Shown in pieces: positions 27,972 through 36,929 of a stretch of DNA of 64,000 nucleotides. Numbering within the stretch: the first letter of the stretch is position 1; each line of letters opens with the position of its first letter. This DNA is from Negativicoccus succinicivorans. GTDB lineage: Bacteria > Bacillota > Negativicutes > Veillonellales > Negativicoccaceae. The translations under genes and the position numbers were made by a program. The notes under the pieces were generated by a model that was not told where the DNA came from, did not search any database, and saw only the letters and a program-made list of their open reading frames with translations. The stretch is taken from positions 50,642 through 114,641 of the forward strand of contig NZ_JACHHI010000005.1 of NCBI RefSeq assembly GCF_014207605.1. Direction: 5' to 3'.

Positions 27972-28404
27972 TGTCTACCCCTTCTTTCTGCGCGATGGCA
28001 TTCAAATATCCTTGTAATATAAGCACTGCGGCCAATTGGTCAACAACAGTGCGTCGTTTATCGCGACGCACGTTACCCGCCAAAAGACTCCTCTGGGCAG
28101 CGACTGTCGTAAGTCGTTCATCCCAAAAAACAATTTCGGTATCGGGAAGCAGACGTTGTAAACGCGCCGCAAATTTTTGCGTTTTTTCCGCTCGTTCACC
28201 GATCGTTCCGTTCATGTTTTTCGGTAAACCGACCACAATCTTCGCTGCATCATAATGGTGCGCCCATTCGGCCATGCGTTCCAGATCGGCGTTGCGGGAA
28301 ACATGCTCCCACGTTTCCACCGCCTGCGCCGTCAGTCCGAGCGGATCGCTCACGGCAATGCCCGTGCGCTTTGTCCCGACATCCAGCCCTAAAATCCGTT
28401 TCAT
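27925..28404 (-). CDS. ruvX: Putative pre-16S rRNA nuclease / Holliday junction resolvase-like YqgF
   Basis: The protein (159 aa) has an RNase H-like fold with GLDVGTKRTGIAVSD at residues 6-20, VGLPKNMNGT, the catalytic Glu region FWDERLTT, and Asp near the C-terminus (DQLAAVLILQGYL). In E. coli YqgF is needed for 16S rRNA 5' maturation; the old label of junction resolvase is by fold. The C-terminal 20 residues are Gly/Thr-rich and probably disordered. It overlaps IreB by 4 bases. Confidence 0.92.
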   Translation of the reverse strand: MKRILGLDVGTKRTGIAVSDPLGLTAQAVETWEHVSRNADLERMAEWAHHYDAAKIVVGLPKNMNGTIGERAEKTQKFAARLQRLLPDTEIVFWDERLTTVAAQRSLLAGNVRRDKRRTVVDQLAAVLILQGYLNAIAQKEGVDNGKATGNASGTGTAE

Positions 28405-28661
28405 TGGCGGTCTTGGGCTACGTACAACGTAATCAAGTCTTCTAAAATGCGGTCACGTTCAAACCCGCGAATCAAATTACGCGCATTTCGGTGACTGGTA
28501 ATATAAGTCGGATCGCCGGACAGCAGGTATCCTGCCAGCTGCACGACCGGATCGTGACCTTTTTCACGCATCGCCGCAATGACCTCACGAAGCATTAAGG
28601 ATACTTCCGAATCCCCTTTTTTTATAGGAGCATAAAATTTGGTTTCATCATTCACTGCCAC
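28401..28661 (-). CDS. ireB: IreB-family regulatory phosphoprotein (DUF965/YrzL)
   Basis: IreB (86 aa) is a small protein first described in Enterococcus as a target of the PASTA kinase IreK that affects cephalosporin resistance. Here it has the expected length and the YLLSGDPTYITSHRNARNLI segment typical of the family. The N-terminal Thr residues include VNDETKFY, near the known phosphorylation sites. The start is GTG with GGAGG six bases upstream. The alaS-ireB-ruvX-DUF1292 order is widely conserved in Firmicutes. Confidence 0.92.
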   Translation of the reverse strand: MAVNDETKFYAPIKKGDSEVSLMLREVIAAMREKGHDPVVQLAGYLLSGDPTYITSHRNARNLIRGFERDRILEDLITLYVAQDRQ

Positions 28662-28674
28662 GATAATCCTCCCC

Positions 28675-31281
28675 TCACGCCAAGGCTTGCAGCATCACTG
28701 CCACGCCGGCCTCAATTGCTTCACCAAGCTTAGCCGGATCTTTGCCGCCCGCCTGCGCCATATCCGGACGACCGCCACCGCCGCCGCCGGCTATTTTGGC
28801 CGCCGCTTTGACCGCATTCCCCGCATGAATGCCGCGAGCCACTGCGGTCGCGTCCGCCATAGCCACTAAATTTACTTTTTCACCAATTTGCGCACCCAAT
28901 ACAAGCGCCTGAATATCATTACGTGCTTTGAGCATATCGCCCAAGGCACGTAATTCCTGTACGTCCGCCACTTCCACAACGCCGCTGGCAATCCGCAGAC
29001 CGTCTTGCGTAACTGCATTTTTCACCAGATCACCGACCTGGTCTTTGGCCTGCGCCTGATGCAATGAAGAAAGCTCTTGCGCCAACTCTTTCTTTTCCGC
29101 CAGCAATTTTTCCAATTTTTCCAGCAATTCCTGCGGACGTGCTTTTAAAAGCTCCGCCGCCTGCGCCAGATCATTCGTATCCTGTTGCGCCAACCGATAT
29201 GCGGCATGACCGGTCACGGCCTCGATGCGACGAATACCGGAACCGATACCGCTTTCCGAAAGGATTCGGAAAGAACCGATTTCACCGGTGTTGCGGACAT
29301 GACTGCCGCCGCATAATTCGATGCTGACCTCCGGTACTTCGACCACACGAACGATGTTTCCGTATTTTTCGCCGAAGAGTGCGATGGCGCCCAATGCTTT
29401 GGCTTCTTCGATCGGCAGTTCGCGAATATTCGTAGCAATGCCGGCCAAAATGCGTTCATTGACTTCCGCTTCGACCGCTTTCAATTCATCAGAGGAAAGC
29501 GGTTCGGGATGCGTAAAATCAAAACGTAAACGTTCCGGCATCACGACCGAACCCGCCTGCGTGACATGATCGCCCAGCACATGGCGCAACGCCGCTTGCA
29601 AAAGGTGCGTTGCGGTATGGTTGCGCGCCATATCATGACGACGTTCCGTATCGACGGCGAGCGTCACTTCCGCGCCGCGTTCGATCGTTCCTTCGGTGAC
29701 ATCACCTAAGAGATAAATCGTGCCGTCCGGGTTTTTCTTCGTATCGGTAATCTCTACTTTGCCCGTAGCGCTTTGCAGTTCGCCGATATCACCCAGCTGA
29801 CCACCGCCTTCGGCATGGAACGGATTCGTGGCCAAAATAATGAGTACCGACTCGCCGTCGGAAGCCGATTCGATTTCGACACCATCGCGACCGAGCATCA
29901 AAATCTCACTGGCCGTCGCCGTTTCATCGGCCGTCTTACCGGCCCCCGCCAAGCGGGTAGTATCCGGTGTCGCGACCTTCGCGGACACTTTCGCACGCGC
30001 CTGACGCGCGCGTTCGCGTTGCGTTTTCATTGCCGTTTTAAAGCCGTCAATGTCGATCGCAAGTCCTGCTTCGGCGGCAATTTCTTCGGTCAGTTCCCAA
30101 GGGAACCCATATGTATCATACAATTGGAAAACATCTTCGCCGCTGAGCGATGTTTTTTGTTGCTCTTTTGCGGCATCTATTTTCTCCTGCAACAGCAAGC
30201 TGCCCTGGTCCAGCGTTTTTTGGAAACGGGCTTCTTCGCTGGCTGCAATCTTTTTAATATAAGCGCGCTTTTCAAACAGATCCGGCAAGCCCTGTCCCAA
30301 CAAATCAATGACTAAGTCCACCAACTCGGCCATAAACGGTTGGTTAATACCGAGCAATTTACCCTGCCGTACCGCCCGTCGTAAGATTCGACGCAATACA
30401 TAGCCGCGACCTTCATTGGACGGCAGTACGCCATCGCCGATCAGCGCCGTCACCGCCCGCGAATGATCGGCAATAACTTTAAGCGCAACGTCGGTCTCCG
30501 CCGAGGTATTGTATTTCGTCCCCGCCAGCGCCGCCGCGCGTTCAATAAGCGGGAAAATCAAATCTGTTTCAAAGTTGTTGCGCTTTTTCTGTAAAACGGC
30601 CGCCAGTCGTTCCAGGCCTGCGCCGGTATCGATATTTTTCTTGGCGAGCGGTTCGTATTGACCGTCTTTCGTCCGATTGTACTGCGTGAATACGAGGTTC
30701 CAAATTTCCAGAAACCGATCGCCGTCACTGCCCATTGCATTTTCGGGACCGGTACCGAACGATTCACCCTGATCGTAAAAAATTTCGCTGCAGGGACCGC
30801 ACGGCCCTTCGCCGATTTCCCAGAAGTTATCTTCCAACTTATAGATGCGCTCATCCGGCAAACCTACCGTTTCATGCCAAAGCGCATAGGCTTCCTTGTC
30901 TTCCGGGTGGATTGTCACGTACAGACGCTCGGGATCCAGCTGCAGTTCTTCCGTGAGAAACTGCCAAGCCCATTGAATGGCATCCTGCTTAAAATAATCG
31001 CCGAATGAAAAGTTCCCCAACATTTCAAAAAATGTATGGTGACGCGCGGTTCTGCCGACATTCTCCAAATCGCCCGTACGCATACATTTTTGACAGGTTA
31101 CCACGCGATGGCGCGGCGGTTCTACTTTCCCCGTGAAAAAAGGTTTTAACGGTGCCATACCGGCCCCGATCAAAAGCAAACTCGGATCATCTTTCGGAAT
31201 CAACGGAAAGCTGGGCAGATGCAAATGCCCGCGTTCTTCAAAAAAGCGTAAATAACGCTCACGAATTTCATTACCTTTCAT
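28675..31281 (-). CDS. alaS: Alanyl-tRNA synthetase
   Basis: AlaRS (868 aa) is a class II synthetase charging tRNA-Ala. The catalytic domain starts at the N-terminus (IRERYLRFFEERGH), followed by the tRNA-recognition helices, the editing domain with zinc/active-site HTATH and CGGSHVRNTGEIG, a coiled coil, and the C-Ala/DHHA1 domain ending with a glycine-rich GGGGGGRPDMAQAGG. Full length, no sign of breakage. No T-box leader is present, only a short leader of about 33 bases from a good promoter. Confidence 0.97.
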   Translation of the reverse strand: MKGNEIRERYLRFFEERGHLHLPSFPLIPKDDPSLLLIGAGMAPLKPFFTGKVEPPRHRVVTCQKCMRTGDLENVGRTARHHTFFEMLGNFSFGDYFKQDAIQWAWQFLTEELQLDPERLYVTIHPEDKEAYALWHETVGLPDERIYKLEDNFWEIGEGPCGPCSEIFYDQGESFGTGPENAMGSDGDRFLEIWNLVFTQYNRTKDGQYEPLAKKNIDTGAGLERLAAVLQKKRNNFETDLIFPLIERAAALAGTKYNTSAETDVALKVIADHSRAVTALIGDGVLPSNEGRGYVLRRILRRAVRQGKLLGINQPFMAELVDLVIDLLGQGLPDLFEKRAYIKKIAASEEARFQKTLDQGSLLLQEKIDAAKEQQKTSLSGEDVFQLYDTYGFPWELTEEIAAEAGLAIDIDGFKTAMKTQRERARQARAKVSAKVATPDTTRLAGAGKTADETATASEILMLGRDGVEIESASDGESVLIILATNPFHAEGGGQLGDIGELQSATGKVEITDTKKNPDGTIYLLGDVTEGTIERGAEVTLAVDTERRHDMARNHTATHLLQAALRHVLGDHVTQAGSVVMPERLRFDFTHPEPLSSDELKAVEAEVNERILAGIATNIRELPIEEAKALGAIALFGEKYGNIVRVVEVPEVSIELCGGSHVRNTGEIGSFRILSESGIGSGIRRIEAVTGHAAYRLAQQDTNDLAQAAELLKARPQELLEKLEKLLAEKKELAQELSSLHQAQAKDQVGDLVKNAVTQDGLRIASGVVEVADVQELRALGDMLKARNDIQALVLGAQIGEKVNLVAMADATAVARGIHAGNAVKAAAKIAGGGGGGRPDMAQAGGKDPAKLGEAIEAGVAVMLQALA

Positions 31282-31320
31282 GCTTTATATGTTCCCCCCA
31301 GCACTGTTCGATGTGTGCTT

Positions 31321-31349
31321 ATTATACCATGCGCCCCCGTTGCTAACAA
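31321..31349 (-). promoter_or_regulatory. Promoter of alaS
   Basis: -35 TTGTTA (31344-31349), 17-base spacer, -10 TATAAT (31321-31326) extended by TGG. Located between the nitrilase gene stop and alaS. Confidence 0.8.
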
Positions 31350-31360
31350 TGCAATGCCGG

Positions 31361-32146
31361 TTACTCGCCGCCATAAACTCCGGGACGGCGATCGGCAAAA
31401 ACGCTCATTCGGGCGCGTGTTTGCTCGACCAGGTCGCTGTTGTATTCGCCATACAAAATCGCTTCATTTTGGTCGCCTTTTACCACGTTTTCGCCCATCG
31501 GATCAATCAGGGCGGAGTGCCCGGCGAAGATATTATTTTTAAAGGTGCCGACCACATTCACCGCGCAAATATACATCTGGTTCTCGATGGCGCGCGCCTG
31601 AATCAAATTTTCCCACGCGACCAGCCGCGACGTCGGCCATTCCGCCGGCACAAAGACGAGTGTCGCGCCATCCAGAGCCAGTTTGCGATACAGTTCCGGA
31701 AAACGTAAATCGTAGCAGATGGATAAACCGCAATGAATGTCCGCGAGCTTCGCCGAAACGATTCGATTTCCCGCCGCAAAGTTATCCGGTTCGGAAAGCA
31801 AGCTGAAAAGATGAATTTTATCGTACTGCGCCACCGCGCCGTCCGGCCCGAAACAATGCGTGCGATTGTACACTTTTTCATTTTCTTTCGTCGGCAAGCT
31901 GCCCGTTACAATCCACTTTTTCTGCTCACGGGCAAATGCCTCCAACCGTTGCAGCAATTCATCGCCTTCGTGCGTTACCTGCTGATCCAAACGGCTCAAA
32001 TTGTAGCCCGTTGTCCACATTTCCGGCAACACGATAATATCGGCCTTTGCCGCCGCTTCTCTAATGCGGGCAAAGGCATTCGCTATATTGGTTGCTTTAT
32101 CTCCCGCTTCGACATGCAGCTGAATTAATGCCAGCGTACGCTTCAT
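31361..32146 (-). CDS. Carbon-nitrogen hydrolase (nitrilase superfamily, omega-amidase-like)
   Basis: The 261-aa enzyme carries the Glu-Lys-Cys triad: Glu in VLPEMWTTGYN, Lys in YDKIHLFSLL, and Cys in GLSICYDLRFPELYR. The length and the MWTTGYNL segment fit the omega-amidase/YafV (NIT2-like) branch, which hydrolyses alpha-ketoglutaramate or alpha-ketosuccinamate and is thought to repair transaminase by-products. Other nitrilase-family substrates cannot be excluded. A TATAAT at 32170-32175 lies just upstream, so it is probably a single-gene unit. Confidence 0.85.
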   Translation of the reverse strand: MKRTLALIQLHVEAGDKATNIANAFARIREAAAKADIIVLPEMWTTGYNLSRLDQQVTHEGDELLQRLEAFAREQKKWIVTGSLPTKENEKVYNRTHCFGPDGAVAQYDKIHLFSLLSEPDNFAAGNRIVSAKLADIHCGLSICYDLRFPELYRKLALDGATLVFVPAEWPTSRLVAWENLIQARAIENQMYICAVNVVGTFKNNIFAGHSALIDPMGENVVKGDQNEAILYGEYNSDLVEQTRARMSVFADRRPGVYGGE

Positions 32147-32197
32147 GCGATCACTCCATTCATGGTTTTATTATACCGCATTCCCGTGAAGTTTCGT

Positions 32198-33016
32198 TTA
32201 CGCTCCGTGTCGGGTATGTAAAAACGGTGCTAAGACGGCGGTCAATGCGTACAGCGCCAATCCCGTTAAGACAATGGTCCCACCAGGCGCAAGGTCCCAG
32301 CTGTACGAGCCCCAAAGTCCGCACAGCACCATCGTAAACGAGTAAGCGACCGCAATCGCCGTGGTCTTCTTAAATCCTCGCCGCCACAAATGCGCCGCCG
32401 CAACCGGTACAATCATGAGCGCACTCACCAGCAAAATACCGACAATCGACATGCCGATCACTACGACCGCCGCCACCAGCAAGGCGAAAAACATATTCAT
32501 GCGTTCCAAACGAATCCCGCGCGTATGTGCGATATCCGGCTGAAAACTGGCCAGCAACAGCGGCGTATGAAATTTTCCAAGTAACAAAATGACAAGTAAT
32601 GCAATGATCGCAATCGCCGCAATATTCGCCCAATTAACCGTTAAAATACTGCCGAAGAGAAAGCTCATCAAACTGGTATTCGGGATCCGCGCGAGCGAGC
32701 TGCACACGACTGCCAACGCCAAACCGCCGTAGAAAAACAACGCCAGCCCCATATCGCCGTATTGCAGATGCTTGCGGCGCACGATTTCAATACCGCCCGC
32801 CGCGGCGAGTGTCAAAACGACCGCGCCGATCGCGGGATTAATGCCTAGCAACGCGCTTCCCGTGACGCCGGCAAAGGCGATGTGTCCCAAACCGTCTCCC
32901 AAAAGCGACTGCCGCCGGATCACGACAAACATCCCGACTAAAGGACAGAGCAACGCGACAATAAGACCGGCCAAAAACGCGCGCTGCATAAATTCATAGC
33001 TGAGCATTTCCATCAT
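32198..33016 (-). CDS. znuB: Metal ABC transporter permease (ZnuB/MntB family)
   Basis: This 272-aa protein has about eight hydrophobic membrane helices and the ABC-3 family hallmarks MFVVIRRQSLLGDGLGHIAFAG, given here in parts as RRQSLLGDGLGH and the C-terminal VSALMIVPVAAAHLW. Such permeases import Zn2+, Mn2+ or Fe2+. It overlaps the ATPase gene by 4 bases. No solute-binding ZnuA/MntA gene is in the window, so the metal cannot be fixed. Confidence 0.88.
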   Translation of the reverse strand: MMEMLSYEFMQRAFLAGLIVALLCPLVGMFVVIRRQSLLGDGLGHIAFAGVTGSALLGINPAIGAVVLTLAAAGGIEIVRRKHLQYGDMGLALFFYGGLALAVVCSSLARIPNTSLMSFLFGSILTVNWANIAAIAIIALLVILLLGKFHTPLLLASFQPDIAHTRGIRLERMNMFFALLVAAVVVIGMSIVGILLVSALMIVPVAAAHLWRRGFKKTTAIAVAYSFTMVLCGLWGSYSWDLAPGGTIVLTGLALYALTAVLAPFLHTRHGA

Positions 33017-33729
33017 CCGACCACCTCCGCCATGTGCAATCCGGTCGCATGGCTGGTGACAAATTGATGCGGCGGACCGTCATAACAAAGCGTACGGTCG
33101 ATGCAAAGCACTCGGTCGGCATGCGGTAACGCGCGCGCGATATCATGCGTCACCATAATAATTGTTGTCTGCTGCTCCGCCTGAATATTGCTGAGCAGAT
33201 CCAGCAACATATTTCCTGCCGTATAGTCGATCCCGCTGGTCGGCTCATCCAAAAGCAGCAATGCCGGCCGCGCGGCAATCGCCTGCGCCAGCATGACACG
33301 CTGCTGTTGACCTCCCGACAGATCACCGATACGTTTATGCGCCCATTCCGCCATCCCCACTTTAGTGAGTACTGCCTGACGTTGTTTGATCTGTTCGGCA
33401 TGTGAAATCTCGGTTCCCCAAAAGCCGAGATCGACTACTTCGTTCACCGTCGCGGGAAATGATGCCGTATTTTGATTGTAATGCTGAGGCACGAAACCGA
33501 TACCGCCGGCGCGTTGCCAAGCTTGCGGCGATTGGCCGGCAATCGTAATCGTTCCCTCGGCCGGCGTCAGGAGTCCCGCTAACAGCCGCAGCAGCGTTGT
33601 TTTCCCGGCGCCGTTCGGACCGACGATCAAAGTAAATCCGCCGTGCTCCACGGCAAAGTGTATATCGGTAAATACCGTCTCGTTGTCATACCGAAATGCC
33701 AGGTTTTGCGCTGTAATCCATGTGTTCAT
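33013..33729 (-). CDS. znuC: Metal ABC transporter ATP-binding protein (ZnuC family)
   Basis: The ATPase (238 aa) has Walker A GPNGAGKTTLLR (about 37-48), signature LSGGQQQRVMLAQ, Walker B ALLLLDEPTSG and the H-loop THD. It pairs with the downstream permease. The ribosome site AAGGA is distant (11 bases). The leader between the preceding terminator and the ATG is only about 35 bases and AT-rich with an imperfect TGAAAT-AAAC-ATTTGA dyad that could be a metalloregulator site, though this is weak. Confidence 0.9.
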   Translation of the reverse strand: MNTWITAQNLAFRYDNETVFTDIHFAVEHGGFTLIVGPNGAGKTTLLRLLAGLLTPAEGTITIAGQSPQAWQRAGGIGFVPQHYNQNTASFPATVNEVVDLGFWGTEISHAEQIKQRQAVLTKVGMAEWAHKRIGDLSGGQQQRVMLAQAIAARPALLLLDEPTSGIDYTAGNMLLDLLSNIQAEQQTTIIMVTHDIARALPHADRVLCIDRTLCYDGPPHQFVTSHATGLHMAEVVG

Positions 33730-33762
33730 TATCTGATTGATCCTTCAAATGTTTATTTCATA

Positions 33763-33784
33763 AAAAAAGAGGCTTACGCCTCTT
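33763..33784 (-). terminator. Terminator of the NlpC/P60 gene
   Basis: Minus strand AAGAGGC, loop GTAA, GCCTCTT then TTTTT. It begins at the NlpC/P60 stop codon and separates it from znuC. Confidence 0.85.
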
Positions 33785-34442
33785 AAATTAACCGCCTTGC
33801 ACCCACATAACAATCGTTCCAGTAGCCCTCCGACAAGCTGTCAATGACTACGCCGCGACTTGATGTGGAACTGATAAAACGATCGCCCCCCAAGTAAATA
33901 CCCGAGTGCGATACACCGTCCGTATATGTCGAGAAAAAGACCAGATCACCCGGCTGCATTTGACTGCGACTCACGCTACGCCCCATGTGGTATTGTTCAT
34001 CGGCCGACCGCGGCAATACCAGTCCGGCCGCTTTGGCAGCAAACTGAACAAATCCCGAGCAATCAAAACCGCTGGGAGTAGAACCTCCAAAAAGATACGG
34101 CACACCGATACATTCCTGCGCTACGGAGATCAGTCGCCGCACCAACATCGTCGAAAAATCGCCGCGGCTGGTAGGTATATCACGGCTCAACAACTCGCGG
34201 TAAGTAGCCGGGCCGACCAAGCCGTCCGCTTCCAAACCATGCGCCGCCTGAAATTCCCGAATCGCATCTTCCGTTGCCGGACCGTATACGCCGTCCGCGT
34301 CCAAATGATACCCTAGCGTTCCCAAACGATGTTGAATCGTCGAGATATCTTCGCCGATATCTCCCGGGTGATAGGTAGCCCCCACCGCCATCGGTACTAC
34401 CAAAAACATCGCCATACAAGCCCAGTGTCGTATTCTCGTCAT
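33783..34442 (-). CDS. Secreted NlpC/P60 peptidoglycan hydrolase with PG-binding domain
   Basis: The 219-aa product has a signal peptide (residues 1-22), a peptidoglycan-binding type 1 domain (about 30-85, IQHRLGTLGYHLDADGVYGP), and an NlpC/P60 endopeptidase domain (about 103-219) with catalytic Cys128 in FDCSGF and His179 in SHSGIYLG. It should cut stem peptides in the cell wall. The ATG at 34442 has GGAAGGGAG four bases upstream; longer readings run through the riboswitch. The cyclic di-AMP riboswitch directly upstream links it to osmotic and wall homeostasis. Confidence 0.92.
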   Translation of the reverse strand: MTRIRHWACMAMFLVVPMAVGATYHPGDIGEDISTIQHRLGTLGYHLDADGVYGPATEDAIREFQAAHGLEADGLVGPATYRELLSRDIPTSRGDFSTMLVRRLISVAQECIGVPYLFGGSTPSGFDCSGFVQFAAKAAGLVLPRSADEQYHMGRSVSRSQMQPGDLVFFSTYTDGVSHSGIYLGGDRFISSTSSRGVVIDSLSEGYWNDCYVGARRLI

Positions 34443-34453
34443 CATGCTCCCTT

Positions 34454-34572
34454 CCGCCTGCGAGGTTAGCTGCCGGGTTCGGCCAAGAGCTGACCGTCTT
34501 TTGCAAGATACACCCCGAAAACATTTGGTTCCCCCGCGCGCATATGCGCTTCGGCACACCCTTGTGTCCTGT
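34454..34572 (-). promoter_or_regulatory. Cyclic di-AMP riboswitch (ydaO/yuaA type)
   Basis: The minus-strand leader contains the conserved blocks of this aptamer in order: GTGTGCCGAAGCGC, GGGGGAACC (34527-34535), TCGGGGTGTATC, CCGAACCCGGCAGC (34471-34482 region) and CAGCTAACCTCGCAGGCGG (34454-34472). The 3' end touches the ribosome site GGAAGGGAG, so there is no room for a downstream terminator; control may be by ribosome access or by an earlier stop. Known members sit before wall hydrolases and ion transporters and switch genes off when c-di-AMP is high. The promoter is not clear and may lie in the glycosyltransferase gene. Confidence 0.88.
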
Positions 34573-34574
34573 CG

Positions 34575-35510
34575 TTAATGTCTCGTTTTCTGATTCACCG
34601 TACCGCGCAACCAATACAGAGGTCGATCCTTTACCTCCGCAAAAATGCGCCCGATATACTCACCGATAATTCCCAAAAAGATCAACTGCAAACCGCCGAA
34701 AAGCAACATCATCACAGCAAGCGTGGCCCAACCGGGAACCGCTTCCAGGAAATAATACTTAATCAACAGCACATAGATGATCAAAAGCAAGCTGCCGATG
34801 CCTGACAACACTCCCACATAGAGAGCCATACGCAGCGGCAACGTCGAATATGAAGTAATTCCGTCCAAGGCGAACCGCACCATCTTGCGCAACGAAAATT
34901 TACTTTCGCCGGCATAGCGCGCCGGTGCACGGAATGTAATTTGCGTTTGCCGATAGCCGATATCGCTTACCAGGCCGCGGATAAATCGCGCCTTTTCGCG
35001 AAAGAGCAATAAGCTGTCCGCCACTTTGCGATCAATCAGGCGAAAATCGGAACCGCCTTCGGTAATCTGCACTTGGGAAATAGAATTAATAAAACGATAG
35101 TAGAGTTTCGATGTCCATTTTTTGAACGCACCGACATTGGCGGTCGAAAGCCGTACCGTCTGTACCACTTCATAACCGTCATACCATTTATCCAGCAGGT
35201 CCGGTATCATCGTCGGCGGATGCTGCATGTCTCCATCCATGGTAACCACCGCATCGCCGCGGGCATGATCCAAACCGCAGGTAAGTGCGGTTTGATGTCC
35301 GAAATTGCGTGCCAAAATAAAAGCGGTCACGCGGGCATCCCGTTCCGCAAGTTCCGTTAAAATCAACGGTGTGCGATCACTTGAGCCGTCATCGACAAAT
35401 AAGAACTCAAATGATTCATCACGATGCGCAACCACTTCGCATAACGCATCGTAAAAGTGCAATATATTGTCCTCTTCATTGAAAAAAGGAACAACGATTG
35501 AAATCAGCAT
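34575..35510 (-). CDS. Family 2 glycosyltransferase with two C-terminal membrane helices (GtrB/DPM-like)
   Basis: The enzyme (311 aa) has an N-terminal GT2 catalytic domain (ISIVVPFFNEEDN, VDDGSSDRT, DGDMQHPP at the DxD position) and two C-terminal membrane helices (about 230-250 and 262-285). This form transfers a sugar, usually glucose or a modified sugar, to polyprenyl phosphate for cell-surface glycosylation. The acceptor and sugar are unknown. The ATG at 35510 has GGTGG five bases upstream. It lies after hemL in its own setting and ends where the c-di-AMP riboswitch begins. Confidence 0.88.
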   Translation of the reverse strand: MLISIVVPFFNEEDNILHFYDALCEVVAHRDESFEFLFVDDGSSDRTPLILTELAERDARVTAFILARNFGHQTALTCGLDHARGDAVVTMDGDMQHPPTMIPDLLDKWYDGYEVVQTVRLSTANVGAFKKWTSKLYYRFINSISQVQITEGGSDFRLIDRKVADSLLLFREKARFIRGLVSDIGYRQTQITFRAPARYAGESKFSLRKMVRFALDGITSYSTLPLRMALYVGVLSGIGSLLLIIYVLLIKYYFLEAVPGWATLAVMMLLFGGLQLIFLGIIGEYIGRIFAEVKDRPLYWLRGTVNQKTRH

Positions 35511-35618
35511 TTCTACCACCAAACACTACTACTTCTTTATTTTACCATAGGCGAGAGGACCGCGCCACTGCGACAACTGCAACTGCGGATAGCTTTTTAT
35601 TGAGCGCCGAACCGTTCC

Positions 35619-36929
35619 CTATTTACGCCCTTTATGCTCCCGAAAAGCTGCTACTTTTTGGAACGCTTTACGCGCTGCATCAAGCGTTTGGCGAATATCT
35701 TCATCCGTATGCGCAAGCGACATAAAGCCGCATTCGAATTGACTCGGCGCTAAATACACACCGGCCTCCAGCATAGCGAGGAAATAGACATTAAATTCAT
35801 CCAAGTGCGAAGTCGCTACCGTATCGTAATCCGTGACTTCATGTTCATTGAAAAACACGGTGAACATCGAACCGATCCGATGTACTATGATCGGTACTCC
35901 CGCTTCTTGCGCCGCCGCTTCCAAGCCTTGGCACAACGTTTCCGTTTTCGCAGCCAATTCTGTAAAACGGTCCGCGGACAATTTATTCATTGTCGCCAGT
36001 CCCGCCGTTACCGCGAGCGGATTACCGGAAAGCGTCCCCGCCTGATATACCGGTCCTTGCGGCGCCAATTTTCCCATCACTTCGCGTTTACCGCCGAACG
36101 CACCGACCGGTAAACCGCCGCCGATTACTTTACCGAGGCAAATCAAATCCGGTGTAATGTCAAAACATTCACAGGCACCACCGGCCGCCGCGCGAAAACC
36201 GCTCATGACTTCATCGACAATCAAAAGCGCGCCGGCTTTCTGCGTCAATTCGCGCAAGAGCGGCAAATAACCAGGCTGCGGCAATACACAACCCATGTTA
36301 CCCGCGACGCCTTCCACAATCACGGCGGCAATTTCATCGCCATATTGGGCAAAAAGTTCTTTGACCGCGTCCGGATTGTTATACGGAATCGTCAGCGTAT
36401 CCGCTGCAATTTCCGAAGGAATCCCCGGGCTGTCGGGAACGCCCATTGTCGCCGCGCCGGACCCCGCTTTGACCAGGAGTCCGTCGCTGTGACCGTGGTA
36501 GCAGCCGACAAATTTCACAATCTTATCGCGCCCTGTATAGCCGCGCGCCAACCGTAACGCGCTCATCGTAGCTTCGGTCCCGGAGCTGACCAAACGAATC
36601 ATTTCAATCGCCGGGAAAAAAGTCTGTACTTTTTGCGCAATTTCCGTTTCTAATTCCGTCGGCGCGCCGTAACTCGTGCCATATTGCGCCTGTTCACGAA
36701 TCGCTGCGACAACGTCGGCATCGGCATGGCCGAGGATCAAAGGTCCCCAGCTGAGAACATAATCGATGTATTCATTGCCGTCGATATCAAAAATATGACT
36801 GCCTTTACCTTTGGCGATAAACGGCGGTGTCGTATCGACGTTACGAAACGAACGGACGGGACTGTTCACGCCGCCCGGCATAAATTTCTGCGCCGTAGCG
36901 AATGCTTCTAACGAACGCGTCCGACTCAT
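35619..36929 (-). CDS. hemL: Glutamate-1-semialdehyde 2,1-aminomutase
   Basis: HemL (436 aa) is a PLP enzyme that turns glutamate-1-semialdehyde into 5-aminolevulinate, the second step of the C5 tetrapyrrole route. It has PGGVNSPVR near the N-terminus, SSGTEATMSALRLARG, DEVMSGFR and the PLP-lysine segment CLGKVIGGGLPVGAFGG. Length is normal. Its ATG overlaps the hemB stop (ATGA). It is the last gene of the tetrapyrrole operon. Confidence 0.96.
   Translation of the reverse strand: MSRTRSLEAFATAQKFMPGGVNSPVRSFRNVDTTPPFIAKGKGSHIFDIDGNEYIDYVLSWGPLILGHADADVVAAIREQAQYGTSYGAPTELETEIAQKVQTFFPAIEMIRLVSSGTEATMSALRLARGYTGRDKIVKFVGCYHGHSDGLLVKAGSGAATMGVPDSPGIPSEIAADTLTIPYNNPDAVKELFAQYGDEIAAVIVEGVAGNMGCVLPQPGYLPLLRELTQKAGALLIVDEVMSGFRAAAGGACECFDITPDLICLGKVIGGGLPVGAFGGKREVMGKLAPQGPVYQAGTLSGNPLAVTAGLATMNKLSADRFTELAAKTETLCQGLEAAAQEAGVPIIVHRIGSMFTVFFNEHEVTDYDTVATSHLDEFNVYFLAMLEAGVYLAPSQFECGFMSLAHTDEDIRQTLDAARKAFQKVAAFREHKGRK

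Noticed and set aside
31282..31360. Possible T-box leader before alaS
   Set aside because: Only about 33 bases of leader lie after a good promoter; too short for a T-box and no conserved box is seen.
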